Of a stretch of DNA of 64,000 nucleotides, positions 54,906-64,000 are shown piece after piece (position 1 is the first letter of the stretch; the number at the start of each line of letters is the position of its first letter). Origin of the DNA: Liolophura sinensis. Taxonomy: Eukaryota; Mollusca; Polyplacophora; Chitonida; Chitonidae. Location: contig NC_088297.1 of the NCBI RefSeq assembly GCF_032854445.1, forward strand, positions 124,001 through 188,000, read 5' to 3'. Below the pieces are notes generated by a model. It was not told the DNA's origin and searched no databases. It saw only the letters and a list, made by a program, of their open reading frames with translations. Both the position numbers and the translations under genes were made by a program.

Positions 54906-56144
54906 CATTAAGATGACCAGCGCCAGATTAAATATTTCAAATTTGTACTAAAACACCCTCCTCTTGATAGTAAATCGAATTTGTTAAACCCTCAGACCTG
55001 GAGTTTGGAAATTATTCCCGTTTCAGAAATTGAAACATATTGCTCCTATCCCAGATTAGCGCATGATTTATCAGTAAATCTAGGCAATGCTGGCAAATGT
55101 TCACGTTGTACATTTCTCTTACATCGTTCCTGTTGTATCTGGTTTTCACAAGGTCTTTGAGGCCAGTATTAATGTGATTTGTGTTCGTTGCAATTCGTTT
55201 GTCTAAATACTTGGAGTATGTGATCAGCATGGTAGAGTTGACGCTCTCCACAAATCATCTCTCTACGGGTTGAACTATACTGGTAACTTATTAATGACAG
55301 AAGCTAGTCCATTATTCAGGAGACAGTAGTGTAGATATAAGGTACAAACTGTGCCCCCAAAATGAATAGATCATCACTCCTTCTTGAGTACTGGGGAAAG
55401 CACCGATCAATGAATAAATGCATATATGTCCACAGTGGCAATGTTTCACCGGTATTTTTAATTAAAATTGCTTAGTTAACAGAACTTTTCTTGGCGGACC
55501 ATCCAAGCCCCGTTTGCTGCTGACAAGGCCAATGACTTTCTTCATTCCAGGCGAAATACGTGATCCGAATATTGCGCAGATCTTGATGACACTTGAAGTG
55601 AGTGGGTCAAGTAAAATAGCCTCAAGCTCGGATTGTAGGATCTTTCGGCTATTTACTTCCGTAACACAACTGCCTCATACATTTTTGCTTGATGTGCGAG
55701 TTTTTTTTTTCCTTTTTCATTTTTTTATGTTGGGTCAGCATTGCTTTTAACATATCATGTGTCATCACATAACTGGGGCAGAGACAAGAAATTTTCAGAC
55801 ACTTTGGAAATCGGTCTTATGAGTTATATTTGACGCTTTTATACCTATAACTGATAAGACGTCTAGACTGACATGTAAACTGTTTCTACAGATCTGACTA
55901 TAGCTTCAGGTAGAATTATTACTTGAAAATGTTTATGTATAGGTCTATGTCTGCCTAACTGTAACATAATAAAATGAAATACAAAATCATTTGTTGAAAA
56001 AAAATCATCATGCATGGGTTGGTATATGATGGTAGGTGAGGTTTAGAATCTTACAGCCATATATTACATCCATGTTGTGCTGGATATTTAATAGTGTGAT
56101 GAAATAATGAAGTTTTTACTCACAATAGACATACTGATCAGGGA
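54906..56144. other. Unique sequence
   Basis: A minus-strand stretch of 79 codons (55012-55251) has protein-like composition but starts with GTG and is closed by a stop just upstream; no family recognised. Weak SINE-B 3' remnant at 55382-55418. Confidence 0.45.
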
Positions 56145-56474
56145 TATGCCGCGGTGTGTATGGTGTTCGATGTGAGGGTTCAAATCTTACCTTGGGCAAG
56201 GAATTTTAGACACCGCTGCTCCTACTCTCAATATGTAATTGCTGACAATAAACAGCGGACTATGAACTTACGGCACAGACAGCAAAACCACAGCAGCGAA
56301 GACAGTCTGATGACATATGGTCACACGCAACAGGTGAAATATGGCCTCTTGCCAGTTGACCTCAGTTGGGGTTTTATTCTAACTGTTCAGTGTAAGTGCT
56401 TAAAGAGTAGCAAATTAAACGCCACTAGGTAAGAAAATGCAGTGATGTTACTTGCAATTTAGTAGACGTCACTG
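56145..56474 (+). mobile_element. R5 copy with tRNA-like head (candidate SINE)
   Basis: ATGCCGCGGTGTGTATGGTG (about 56147) is A-box-like and AGGGTTCAAATCTTACC (about 56175-56191) B-box-like. The R5 body follows: GGTCACACGCAACAGGTGAA, ATATGGCCTCTTGCCAGTTG, TTATTCTAACTGTTCAGTGT, GTAGACGTCACTGG. The other R5 copies lack the head, as 5'-truncated SINEs would. No simple tail or TSD seen. Confidence 0.65.
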
Positions 56475-57100
56475 GTCTAGATGTAGTTCATGGGGTTATG
56501 TTCACAATTTTTCTGTTCGTTCAAGGTCTAGATGTCGTTCATGGGGCCATGTTTACAATGTTCTGTTCGGTCAAGATCTGGATGTCATTCATGGGGCCAT
56601 GTTCACAGTTTTCTGTTTGGTCAAGATCTAGATGTCGTTCATGGGGCCCATTTTCACAATTTTCTGTTGGTTCAAGGTCAAGATGTCGTTCATAGGACCT
56701 TGTTCACAATTTTCTGTTCGTTCAAGGTCTAGATGTCGTTCATGGGGCCATGTTCACAACTTTCTGTTCGGTCAAGATCTAGATGTCGTTCATGGGGCCC
56801 ATTTTCACAATTTTCTGTTCGCTCAATGTCTACATGTCTTTCATGGAGCCATATTCACAATTTTCTGTTCGTTCAAAGTCTAGACGTCGTTCATGGGGCC
56901 CATTTTCACAATTTTCTCTTCGTTCAACGTCTACATGTCGTTCATGGGGTTATGTTCACAATTTTTCTGTTCGTTCAAGGGTTAGATTTTCTGTTCGTTC
57001 AAGGTCTAGATGTCGTTCATGGGGCTATGTTTACAATTTTCTGTTCTTTCATGGTCTAGATGTCGTTCATGGGGCCATATTCACAATTTTCTGTTCGTTA
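56475..57100. repeat. 50-bp minisatellite, about 12.5 copies
   Basis: Unit: GTCTAGATGTCGTTCATGGG, GCCATGTTCACAATTTTCTG, TTCGTTCAAG. It begins at the end of R5 (the R5 end reads CACTGGTCTAGATG). Variation between units is 5-15%, and several variant types alternate. Confidence 0.95.
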
Positions 57101-57404
57101 GCGACTGAGATACCTTGTTTCATTATTATTTGACCTGGAACTCATTGATGGACTACGAATTTGAACTTTGATATGGAATTCATGCCTGGAATATTCACTG
57201 TCTCTCCGGTATCAATGAAAACTGATGACCGTTTCTCTCTTGTGTGTTACCGGCTTTATTTCTTATTGGTATAATTTCTTACATGCCGTTGTCTTTGGAA
57301 GCTAGTGTTGAAAGTAGTTTTTGAAATGGATCGTGCGATTATCGACTTGGAACGCCCTTTACGGACTACGAATGGTATACGAATGTCGGACATGACGCTT
57401 ATAT
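57101..57404. other. Non-repeat spacer splitting the 50-bp array
   Basis: About 300 bp without the repeat and without TIRs or TSD at the junctions. Origin unknown. Confidence 0.6.
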
Positions 57405-57612
57405 TCAATGTCTAGATGCCGTTCATGGGGCCATGTTCACAGTTTTCTGTTCGGTCCAGATCTAGATGTCGTTCATGAGGACATGTTCACAGTTTTCTGT
57501 TCATTCAAGGTCTATATTTCGTTCATGGGACCATGTTTACAATTTTCTGATCGTTCAAGGTCTAGATGTCGTTCATGGGGCCTCGTTCACAATTTTTTGT
57601 TCGTTTAAGGTC
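57405..57612. repeat. 50-bp minisatellite, second block (about 4 copies)
   Basis: Same unit and strand as 56475-57100. Confidence 0.94.
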
Positions 57613-57636
57613 ACACATTTTCTACCAATATGGCAT

Positions 57637-58314
57637 TTAATGGTTGCCTAATGGTTGTCAGTAAGTTGACTAATGGTTGTCAGTAAATTGCCCAATGGTT
57701 GTCAGTAAGTTGCCTAATGGTTGTCAGTAAGTTGCCTAATGGTTGTCAGTAAGTTGCCTAATGGTTGTCAGTAAGTTGCCTAATGGTTGTCAGTAAGCTG
57801 CTTAATTGCTGTCAGTACGTTGCCTAATGGTTGTCAGTAAATTGCCTAATGGTTGTCAGTAAGCTGCTTAATTGCTGTCAGTACGTTGCCTAATGGTTGT
57901 CAGTAAATTGCCTAATGGTTGTCAGTAAGCTGCCTAATTGCTGTCAGTAAGTTGCCCAATGGTTGTCATTAAGCTGCCTAATGGTTGTCAGTAAGTTGCC
58001 TAATGGTTGTCAGTAAATTGCCTAATGGTTGTCAGTAAGCTGCCTAATTGCTGTCAGTAAGTTGCCTAATGGTTGTCAGTAAATTGCCTAATGGTTGTCA
58101 ATAAGTTGCCTAATGGTTGTCAGTAAGCTGCCTAATTGCTGTCAGTAAGTTGCCTAATGGTTGTCAGTAAGTTGCCTAATGGTTGTCATTAAGCTGCCTA
58201 ATGGTTGTCAGTAAGCTGCTTAATTGCTGTTCGTACGTTGCCTAATGGTTGTCAGTAAGTTGCCTAATGGTTGTCAGTAAGTTGCCTAGTGGTTGTCAGT
58301 AAGTTGCCTAATGC
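57637..58314. repeat. 22-bp minisatellite, about 31 copies
   Basis: Unit TAATGGTTGTCAGTAAGTTG plus CC. Variants (AAATTG, AAGCTGCT, TAATTGCTG, GTACG) recur in an ordered way; a 66-bp trimer is repeated at about 57782 and 57848. The array starts 24 bp after the 50-bp array. Confidence 0.96.
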
Positions 58315-58925
58315 AAATAGTTCTCAGGAACCTCAGCTTCCTATCATCCATAAAACAGACCGCCATCGAATCGTGAAAACCTCATTTAAACAGCAATCAA
58401 ATAACTGTATACCGATAGATAAGGTACAGAAAATGACAGTTGTGCTAACCCTCTGTTTTCGTTCATAAAATCCAAGAGGTACATGCGCAAGGAAGCATTT
58501 GAAACGACTTGAAGACCCTATCCCAAGGCTAAATGAACTGCACGTCGGCGAATTTAGACACAGATGGCCACTATATGTTCATTAAACCACTGGGTCACCA
58601 GAGTTTACTTCCTTACTTTTTTCAAGTAGACATTATGTAAATAAGGCTGATATCAAGTCACTAGTCACAGAATCTGGGTTTCTTCCTGTTAAATTTGTGG
58701 AAAAATCGATACAACTAAACACGACGATTGGCCCAGATGGACGGTAACTGGCGATATTCCGTGGGAAGTAGCGGCATACATCAAAATAATTGGTCAATTG
58801 CTTGAGAAAACAAAGTTAATGGCGGAGATAACTTAGTCATCCTGACCAAGCAAAAACCGGATTTTTTCTCATTTTGGTTCCATGGAGACGATTTTTACGC
58901 CTGGGTAAACTTGCAAGTTACAGCT
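58315..58925. other. Unique sequence
   Basis: Nothing recognised. Confidence 0.4.
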
Positions 58926-59025
58926 ATTACGGAATATTCCAATGACCCGACAGCGGCCAGGCATTATGGTGGGAGAATACAGACAGAGCCAAGGGGAAAA
59001 TCCACGACCTTCCCAACTACTGAAT
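58926..59025 (-). mobile_element. SINE-B internal fragment
   Basis: GACAGCGGCCAGGCATTATG, GTGGGAGAATACAGACAGAG, CCAAGGGGAAAATCCACGAC, CTTCCCAACTAC; no tail or head. Confidence 0.75.
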
Positions 59026-60177
59026 TCGAGTTCATCGTCTAGAATAAATAAAGCGCTAAAGGCGAATGTTTATCTTAATTATAGTTTTGACAGTCTTCCC
59101 GAGAGACACGAGTAACGTGTCCAAATGTTACGGAGCTGCCTGCCTCATGCCCCCACTCCCTCCCTCTCTACCCTGATAAAACAACACTCCCATTCCATTC
59201 GAATGTCAAACTTTTTTCTGCCCGAGCCGCACCACTGTTAAAATAGTTATTTTCAAAAGCATTCAGCTATTACTCTATAGTATAACATTGTTCTTACAAT
59301 CGTCTTAAGTATAGTTGTACAAAAACTGCTCATCGCTAACCTCATCGCTAGCTAACCTCTTTATTGGTGGTGTTCGAAATTTATGTATTTGATTATGTAG
59401 CAGTTTTTGTGATGTTCATGACTGGCAGATTGATGCAAAAAACAGAACAATGTTCACACAACACAGTCTATGTATTTACTCTGATAACTTTCAGTTCCAT
59501 ATTATTTCAATTTTGACACTAATTGTTCTTACTTGAATAGCAATATGCCGAAAGGTTCGGTATATGGCGTGTATTTATTTTGTCTTGCGGTATTTGTTAA
59601 TTCCTGTGTGTTATGAGACGATTTCAATCAACGACACAATTTATAACTGTGAAAACTGGTTCGTCAAAACTATTTCTCCAAACGCCTTCATTCCAAATTC
59701 CTTAAGTTTTAAAATGAGAATAATTCTCTTGTAAGTAAATATGAACAGAGCTTGCAGAACCTCAGGCGCTCTGCTTCATGATTGTGTCTAATTCCGCTTA
59801 ACGTTCGGGGCTGTATATTCATTGTGTTTAATCAGATCGCCGTTTTGGATACATGAACAGTTGCAATCAAAGCGCAACTGACATACATATTTTATTATCG
59901 ACAACTTATGCATCAGTATGGTACATAATGTAGACATTGATTCATTCATTCGCCTATAACATTCCTTGTGTTGCCAACATCATTGCAAACTGTCGACTTA
60001 TTCTCTTTTTACCATTTCGTCCTAATTTCGTACTCTATATATTTTGTGAAGTTCTGCTGTGGTTTGTGTTAAACGTTGTTTTAGGAATTGGCTTTGTGAC
60101 TATTGACCCGGAACGTCAATATCGGTTGACAGCTGGTTTTGGATTCTTGATCATTAACGCTTGACACAAAAGACAAC
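59026..60177. other. Unique sequence
   Basis: A plus-strand frame of 75 codons (59937-60164) starting with ATG is hydrophobic, possibly one membrane segment, but has no family signature. Confidence 0.45.
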
Positions 60178-60370
60178 ACTGGGGTCTCTGTGCGGGCTTC
60201 CTCTCTGTTATGGGAAGGTCTGCCAACAACCTATAGATAGTCATGAGTTCCACAAGGCTCTGCCCGGTTCCTCTCAGCATAATGCTGGACGCCATCTAAT
60301 GATAGAAATATTCTTGCGTAAGGTGTAAAACACCAATATCAAATAAATAATAAATAAATAAATAAATAAG
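60178..60370 (+). mobile_element. SINE-B, 5'-truncated, with long tail
   Basis: GGGCTTCCTCTCTGTTATGG, GAAGGTCTGCCAACAACCTA, TCTGCCCGGTTCCTCTCAGC, ATAATGCTGGACGCCATCTA, AAACACCAATATCAAATAAA, then (AATA)n to 60370. Confidence 0.88.
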
Positions 60371-60461
60371 TAAATACATTACAGCACTATAGACCAGAAA
60401 GATGATAAAGTAATCCCAAATAAAGTTTAAGCATACCTTTTATGTGATTTCTAAAAAAAAA
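60371..60461. other. Spacer between two SINE-B copies
   Basis: Nothing recognised. Confidence 0.3.
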
Positions 60462-60520
60462 GTAGAAGTGAAATATTCTTGAGTGCGACGTAAAACACTA
60501 ATCAAATAAATAAATAAATT
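60462..60520 (+). mobile_element. SINE-B 3' end and tail
   Basis: GAAGTGAAATATTCTTGAGT, GCGACGTAAAACACTAATCA, AATAAATAAATAAATT. Confidence 0.88.
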
Positions 60521-61545
60521 ATCAACTACTCATGGTCCAAGTAGGTAAAATACACCTACACTGCACTACTCGACTAGTCGATTTGAAGCTTTTGCATCTG
60601 CTCATGCCGAAAATATCAATTGTTTATGTTTGTTTGTTTATTAATCAATACTACGAGCACAACTGTATACAATAAAATACGATCAAGAAGGTATTTTGGG
60701 GCATTTATATTTATAAACAAATGGTTGAATAAGTGTGAGGCGGGAGTTAAATGTATAACAAAAGAACCTAACTAGACAGGCATGTTTTTATACGTAAGTA
60801 CCAAGGTGCCAAGAAACATGGTTGGTTGATGGCGATATGAAATTAAGTTGATTGTTAGAGGTTTGTTATTTGTGATATTCAAAACGTTGTCCTTGAAAAT
60901 ATTCTTAATAAAGAAAAAGAGGTAAAATTTACATTTGGGGAGTTTTTTTTTTCCATTCTCGAGGGCCCTATAAAATGAATGGAATACAAGGAGAGGCTAT
61001 TCCTTTGTTTATGAAGATTAAGTCTTTCATTTCTTGTAGGTAAAAGATGTACATTAGACTTTATTTTGGAGGTTCCTGGAAGGTCGAATACACTATGTAT
61101 AAGATTGTTGACAATTCAGTTACTGAATCAATATCATCAGTATTCTTACACGATAACTTTAATGGGTAAATCTTGATTGGCTAAAACCTTGGACTTTGCA
61201 TACTACTTCAGGACAATTTTGCATGACTTAAAGTTTTTCACGTCCTTGCGCAAAAGACGCTATTAATATTAATAGACGTATTACATTCTTAAATTTGCTA
61301 ACACATCTGTAATTAAGGTTTTCTTTGTCCAAAGAGAATTACTGTGAGGATCAATACAACATGTATATTTTTCTGCGGGTACCAATGATTTTTTGTCGAC
61401 TAAATTCTTAAGGAAAAATCTTAAATCTTGTCTTTTTATTTCTAGTTTTTCTTTTTTTGTTCATCCGGATTATTTCTATGAAAGGTTTGGGTGACATGTA
61501 AAGCCTTAGATGAATTTCCTGCAGCCAACTCTTGCGTAAATGACA
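60521..61545. other. Unique sequence
   Basis: Nothing recognised. Confidence 0.4.
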
Positions 61546-61694
61546 CAGGCTGGGCAATGATTGAAATATGAAATCATTTTCTCAGGCTGGGCAATGGTTG
61601 AAATATGAAATCATTTTCTCAGCCTGTGCAATGATTGAAACATGAAATCATTTTCTCAGGCTGGGCAATGATCGAAATATGGAATCTTTTTCTC
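61546..61694. repeat. 37-bp tandem repeat (4 copies)
   Basis: Unit CAGGCTGGGCAATGATTGAA, ATATGAAATCATTTTCT at 61546, 61583, 61620 and 61657. Confidence 0.95.
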
Positions 61695-61697
61695 AAG

Positions 61698-61790
61698 GGG
61701 CCCATACAGGTATCTGTTATGGGCCCATACCGGTATCTGTAAGGTGCCCATACCGGTATCTGTCAGGGGCCCATAGCGGTATCTGTTTGA
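61698..61790. repeat. 23-bp tandem repeat (4 copies)
   Basis: Unit GGGCCCATACCGGTATCTGT plus 3 bases, at 61698, 61721, 61744 and 61767. It abuts the 37-bp repeat with a 3-bp gap, and contains ATACCGGTAT, a perfect 10-bp palindrome. Confidence 0.95.
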
Positions 61791-62170
61791 GGGATTCCGG
61801 GAGGAATACCAAACAGACTCCTTATCAATACTGACGCATTGTGAACTGTGTAACAAAAATTGGCTTCTCTTGTCGGATTAAATCACAGCAAAATGTAACT
61901 AAAACTGCGTAGATGGTCCAGAGCCTGTGTTAAATGATTGAAATGCAAGATTCATTAATCAAGCTTCTTTCATAAATGGCCTGTGGGGAAGTAGAATCGG
62001 GTTTTTATTCCGCTTTTATTTATTATTCATAATTTATGGCTTGGCTTCAAATGTCAACCTTGGTACATGGATATCTCTGAAAGAAATTATTATGTTAGCA
62101 CAGGAAGCAAGGTCTGCTACACTGAAGCTGTTTCATGAAAGTTGACAAAAGGTAATTCCGTTCGAGATGA
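61791..62170. other. Unique sequence
   Basis: Nothing recognised. Confidence 0.4.
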
Positions 62171-62290
62171 TTTATTTATTTTATTTGTTTTCTTGATTTG
62201 TGTTTTAGGACGTGCTCAGGAATATTTCACTTATACAACGGCGGTTAGCATTATGGTGGGAGAAAACCGGGCCGAGCTCTGGTGAGCTGT
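62171..62290 (-). mobile_element. SINE-B 3' half, possible 8-bp TSD
   Basis: TTTATTTATTTTATTTG, TGTGTTTTAGGACGTGCTCA, ACAACGGCGGTTAGCATTAT, GGTGGGAGAAAACCGGGCCG. GATGATTT occurs at 62166-62173 and 62295-62302. Confidence 0.85.
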
Positions 62291-62484
62291 CGGTGATGAT
62301 TTCATCGACAAGGCCATGAGCACCTATCACACACAGCTTCTACAAATCATGGGTTAAGCAACATCACAATTATTTTACACGTGTAAAACCACATTTGGCA
62401 AAAACATGACTACTTGGGTGAGATATGATAATGTGGTGGCTTAAATAGACCCTGATTACAGTGGAAAACCTTGCTCATGTGTAT

Positions 62485-63245
62485 GCTATACAGAAAGGCT
62501 CCCTAGGTAATACGTCTCGGGCGGACTAGTCAACCATATTTACTCTCATTTCGACCCGTTTTATTCAGCAAAATCATTTTACCAGCGAGATCGCAGAAGC
62601 TTGAAATTAAGTTTATTGTTGAGACATCCTTCCCAACGTAGGTTCGTTTCTCCGTGTCTCGTGCTAGTGGCATGCGGTAAGGACACGAGTCATGTGCCCC
62701 ACACTCCACATGGATACAGCTGGCCGTAAATAGGCGAACTGACCAGGTCCGACCACATGGAACCCTATACCTGTAATCACACATGGCCTGCTTTTACACT
62801 AACGTTTCTTGTCAGTTTGGTTTACATCGCATTTTCCTGCACATGATAGGTTTGTGTAAGCTGTAAATCTATAGCAAGTTGTCTAATTTCACAAGCAAGG
62901 TGAATGGAGAATAGGTACAGCATAGGGAAATATTGTTTTCGCCGCCCAAGTACTACATACTCTCATATCTGCCTCATTCACTTAGACTGAAATTAAGGTA
63001 ATGGCTGAGAAATCTTCCCAACATAGATTCCTTTCTCTGTATCGCGTGACATGAAGGAAAGACTGCGTGGAACACTCCTCATAGATACAAATGATCGTAC
63101 AGTCCGGACACCTGGAACTATACACACTGTAATAACAGTTTGGGTTTCAGTGATTGCGTGTATTTTCTGTAGATGATTCGTATCTGTAGACTGTAGGTCT
63201 ACATTCACAATGGATTGCTTCGTTGTACAAGCAAGCTGCAGCACA
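62485..63245. repeat. Diverged tandem duplication, ~420-bp period (2 copies)
   Basis: 62485-62895 and 62910-63245 align in the same order: TACTCTCAT, TGAAATTAAG, ATCCTTCCCAACGTAGGTTC / ATCTTCCCAACATAGATTCC, CTCCGTGTCTCG / CTCTGTATCGCG, CACATGGATACA / CATAGATACAAA, TACCTGTAATCACA / ACACTGTAATAACA, ACAAGCAAGG / ACAAGCAAGC. About 65-70% identical. The minus strand of copy 1 is open for 84 codons (62530-62784) with seven cysteines; the same phase in copy 2 also gives a cysteine-bearing stretch but with a 16-bp gap. No start, signal peptide or splice site is supported. Confidence 0.7.
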
Positions 63246-63398
63246 GGTACAAAATCGGTATTGATAATCTGCTTGCTATAAACAATCCAGATATAGCAAA
63301 GGCAGATTTCATGACAAAGTCTGTTCTGGCTGAGATACGTCGCTATAAAATTCACAAAATATTGTGTTGGCCTCAAACGCCTATTCTTAAGTATAATA
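63246..63398. other. Spacer
   Basis: Nothing recognised. Confidence 0.3.
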
Positions 63399-63490
63399 TT
63401 TATTTATTTATTTTGATTGTTTTTTTTAACGCCATACTCAAGAATTTTTCATTTCACGATGGCGATCAACTTTTTGGCGGCGGAAACCGA
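63399..63490 (-). mobile_element. SINE-B-type 3' domain
   Basis: TTATTTATTTATTTTGATTG, TTTAACGCCATACTCAAGAA, TTTCATTTCACGATGGCGAT, GGCGGCGGAAACCG. It is followed immediately by the R7 body, not the usual SINE-B body. Confidence 0.75.
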
Positions 63491-63499
63491 CGTGACTGG

Positions 63500-63610
63500 G
63501 TCATAACACCAGCATGTGGTAAAGTGCTGACAAACTTTCCCACAGGTGACGTACAGACATATAAATCATCTTGGTGGAGTGCAGGACGAAAGTTGGACAG
63601 CGTAAATGGC
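63500..63610 (-). mobile_element. SINE-like body module R7, copy 4
   Basis: CATAACACCAGCATGTGGTA, AAGTGCTGACAAACTTTCCC, ACAGACATATAAATCATCTT, GGTGGAGTGCAGGACGAAAG matches 8420-8510. Its position next to a SINE-B 3' domain indicates that R7 is a SINE body using the same 3' end. Confidence 0.65.
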
Positions 63611-64000
63611 CACACGAATGCCTTCGACCGCTTAGCGTCCCCAAGGTCACACGAATGCCTTCGACCGCTTAGCGTCCCCAAGGTCACACGAATGCCTTCG
63701 ACAGCTTAGCGTCCCCAAGGTCACACGAATGTCTTCGACAGCTTAGCCTCCTCAAGGTCATACAAATGCCTCCGACCGCTTAGCCTCCCCAAGGTCACAC
63801 GAATGCCTCCGACCGCTTAGACTCCCCAAGGTCACACGAATGCCTCCGACCGCTTAGCGTCCTCAAGGTTACACGAATGCCTTCGACCGCTTAGCCTCCC
63901 CAAGGTCACACGAATGCCTCCGACAGCTTAGCCTCCCTAAAGTCACACGAATGCCTCCGACCGCTTAGCCTCCCCAAAGTCACACGAATGCCTTCGATCG
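63611..64000. repeat. 37-bp minisatellite seeded in R7, at least 10 copies
   Basis: Unit CACACGAATGCCTTCGACCG, CTTAGCGTCCCCAAGGT at 63611, 63648 and onward, running off the window. The first 24 bases match the R7 3' part (GGCCACACAAACGTCGTTGA at 8560), so the array grew from the SINE body. Unrelated to the 37-bp repeat at 61546. Confidence 0.95.

Noticed and set aside
55012-55251. 79-codon minus-strand exon with protein-like composition
   Set aside because: Starts at GTG with a stop just upstream, no homologue recognised, and no convincing splice sites.
57637-58314. CRISPR-like or telomeric repeat
   Set aside because: Head-to-tail 22-bp units with no spacers; not a TTAGGG-type telomere.

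Overview
This is eukaryotic, AT-rich, non-coding DNA, most likely from a lophotrochozoan animal and probably a mollusc. The evidence is the absence of any bacterial gene layout or long non-repetitive reading frame, many A/T-type microsatellites, and dozens of tRNA-headed SINEs whose bodies look like repeats I associate with molluscan genomes. The species assignment is inference from memory, not a database match.

I recognise no protein-coding gene, rRNA, functional tRNA or CRISPR array. Every reading frame above about 150 codons lies in a tandem repeat whose period is a multiple of 3 (48, 96 or 102 bp). Single exons of unknown genes cannot be excluded.

Layout. 1-8 kb: a 41-bp satellite of about 110 copies (1562-6060, with a truncated edge at 1-151), bracketed by two near-identical copies of an ~830-bp segment (152-978 and 7108-7939). 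8-16 kb: mostly unique sequence with SINEs, one with a perfect 12-bp target-site duplication (TSD), and microsatellites. 16.2-17.8 kb: 21-, 48- and 30-bp arrays next to SINE fragments. 18-29 kb: old dispersed repeats, a SINE with a 10-bp TSD, a TIR element (21007-21612), a hairpin-rich array, a SINE with a 12-bp TSD, a foldback element (24891-25382) and a 48-bp array. 30-42 kb: a 32/96-bp higher-order array with a palindrome in most units, an intact SINE with a 14-bp TSD, and 58-bp and 102-bp arrays. 42-56 kb: SINEs and inverted partners of the older repeats, a perfect 16-bp hairpin (52451-52485) and a head-to-head SINE pair (53747-54126). 56-64 kb: 50-, 22-, 37- and 23-bp arrays, a diverged tandem duplication (62485-63245), and a 37-bp array that starts inside a SINE-like body and runs off the window.

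Names used here. SINE-A has a tRNA-like head and a (CACT)n tail. SINE-B has a different tRNA-like head and an (AATA)n tail. SINE-D has another head and a (CATA)n tail. All three share a similar ~45-50 bp 3' domain, which suggests one LINE machinery mobilised them. R1 to R8 are dispersed repeat families recognised because two or more diverged copies lie inside this window. Nothing looks like genes working together; this is a repeat-rich intergenic or large-intron region. All similarities were judged by eye, so boundaries are approximate unless a TSD fixes them.
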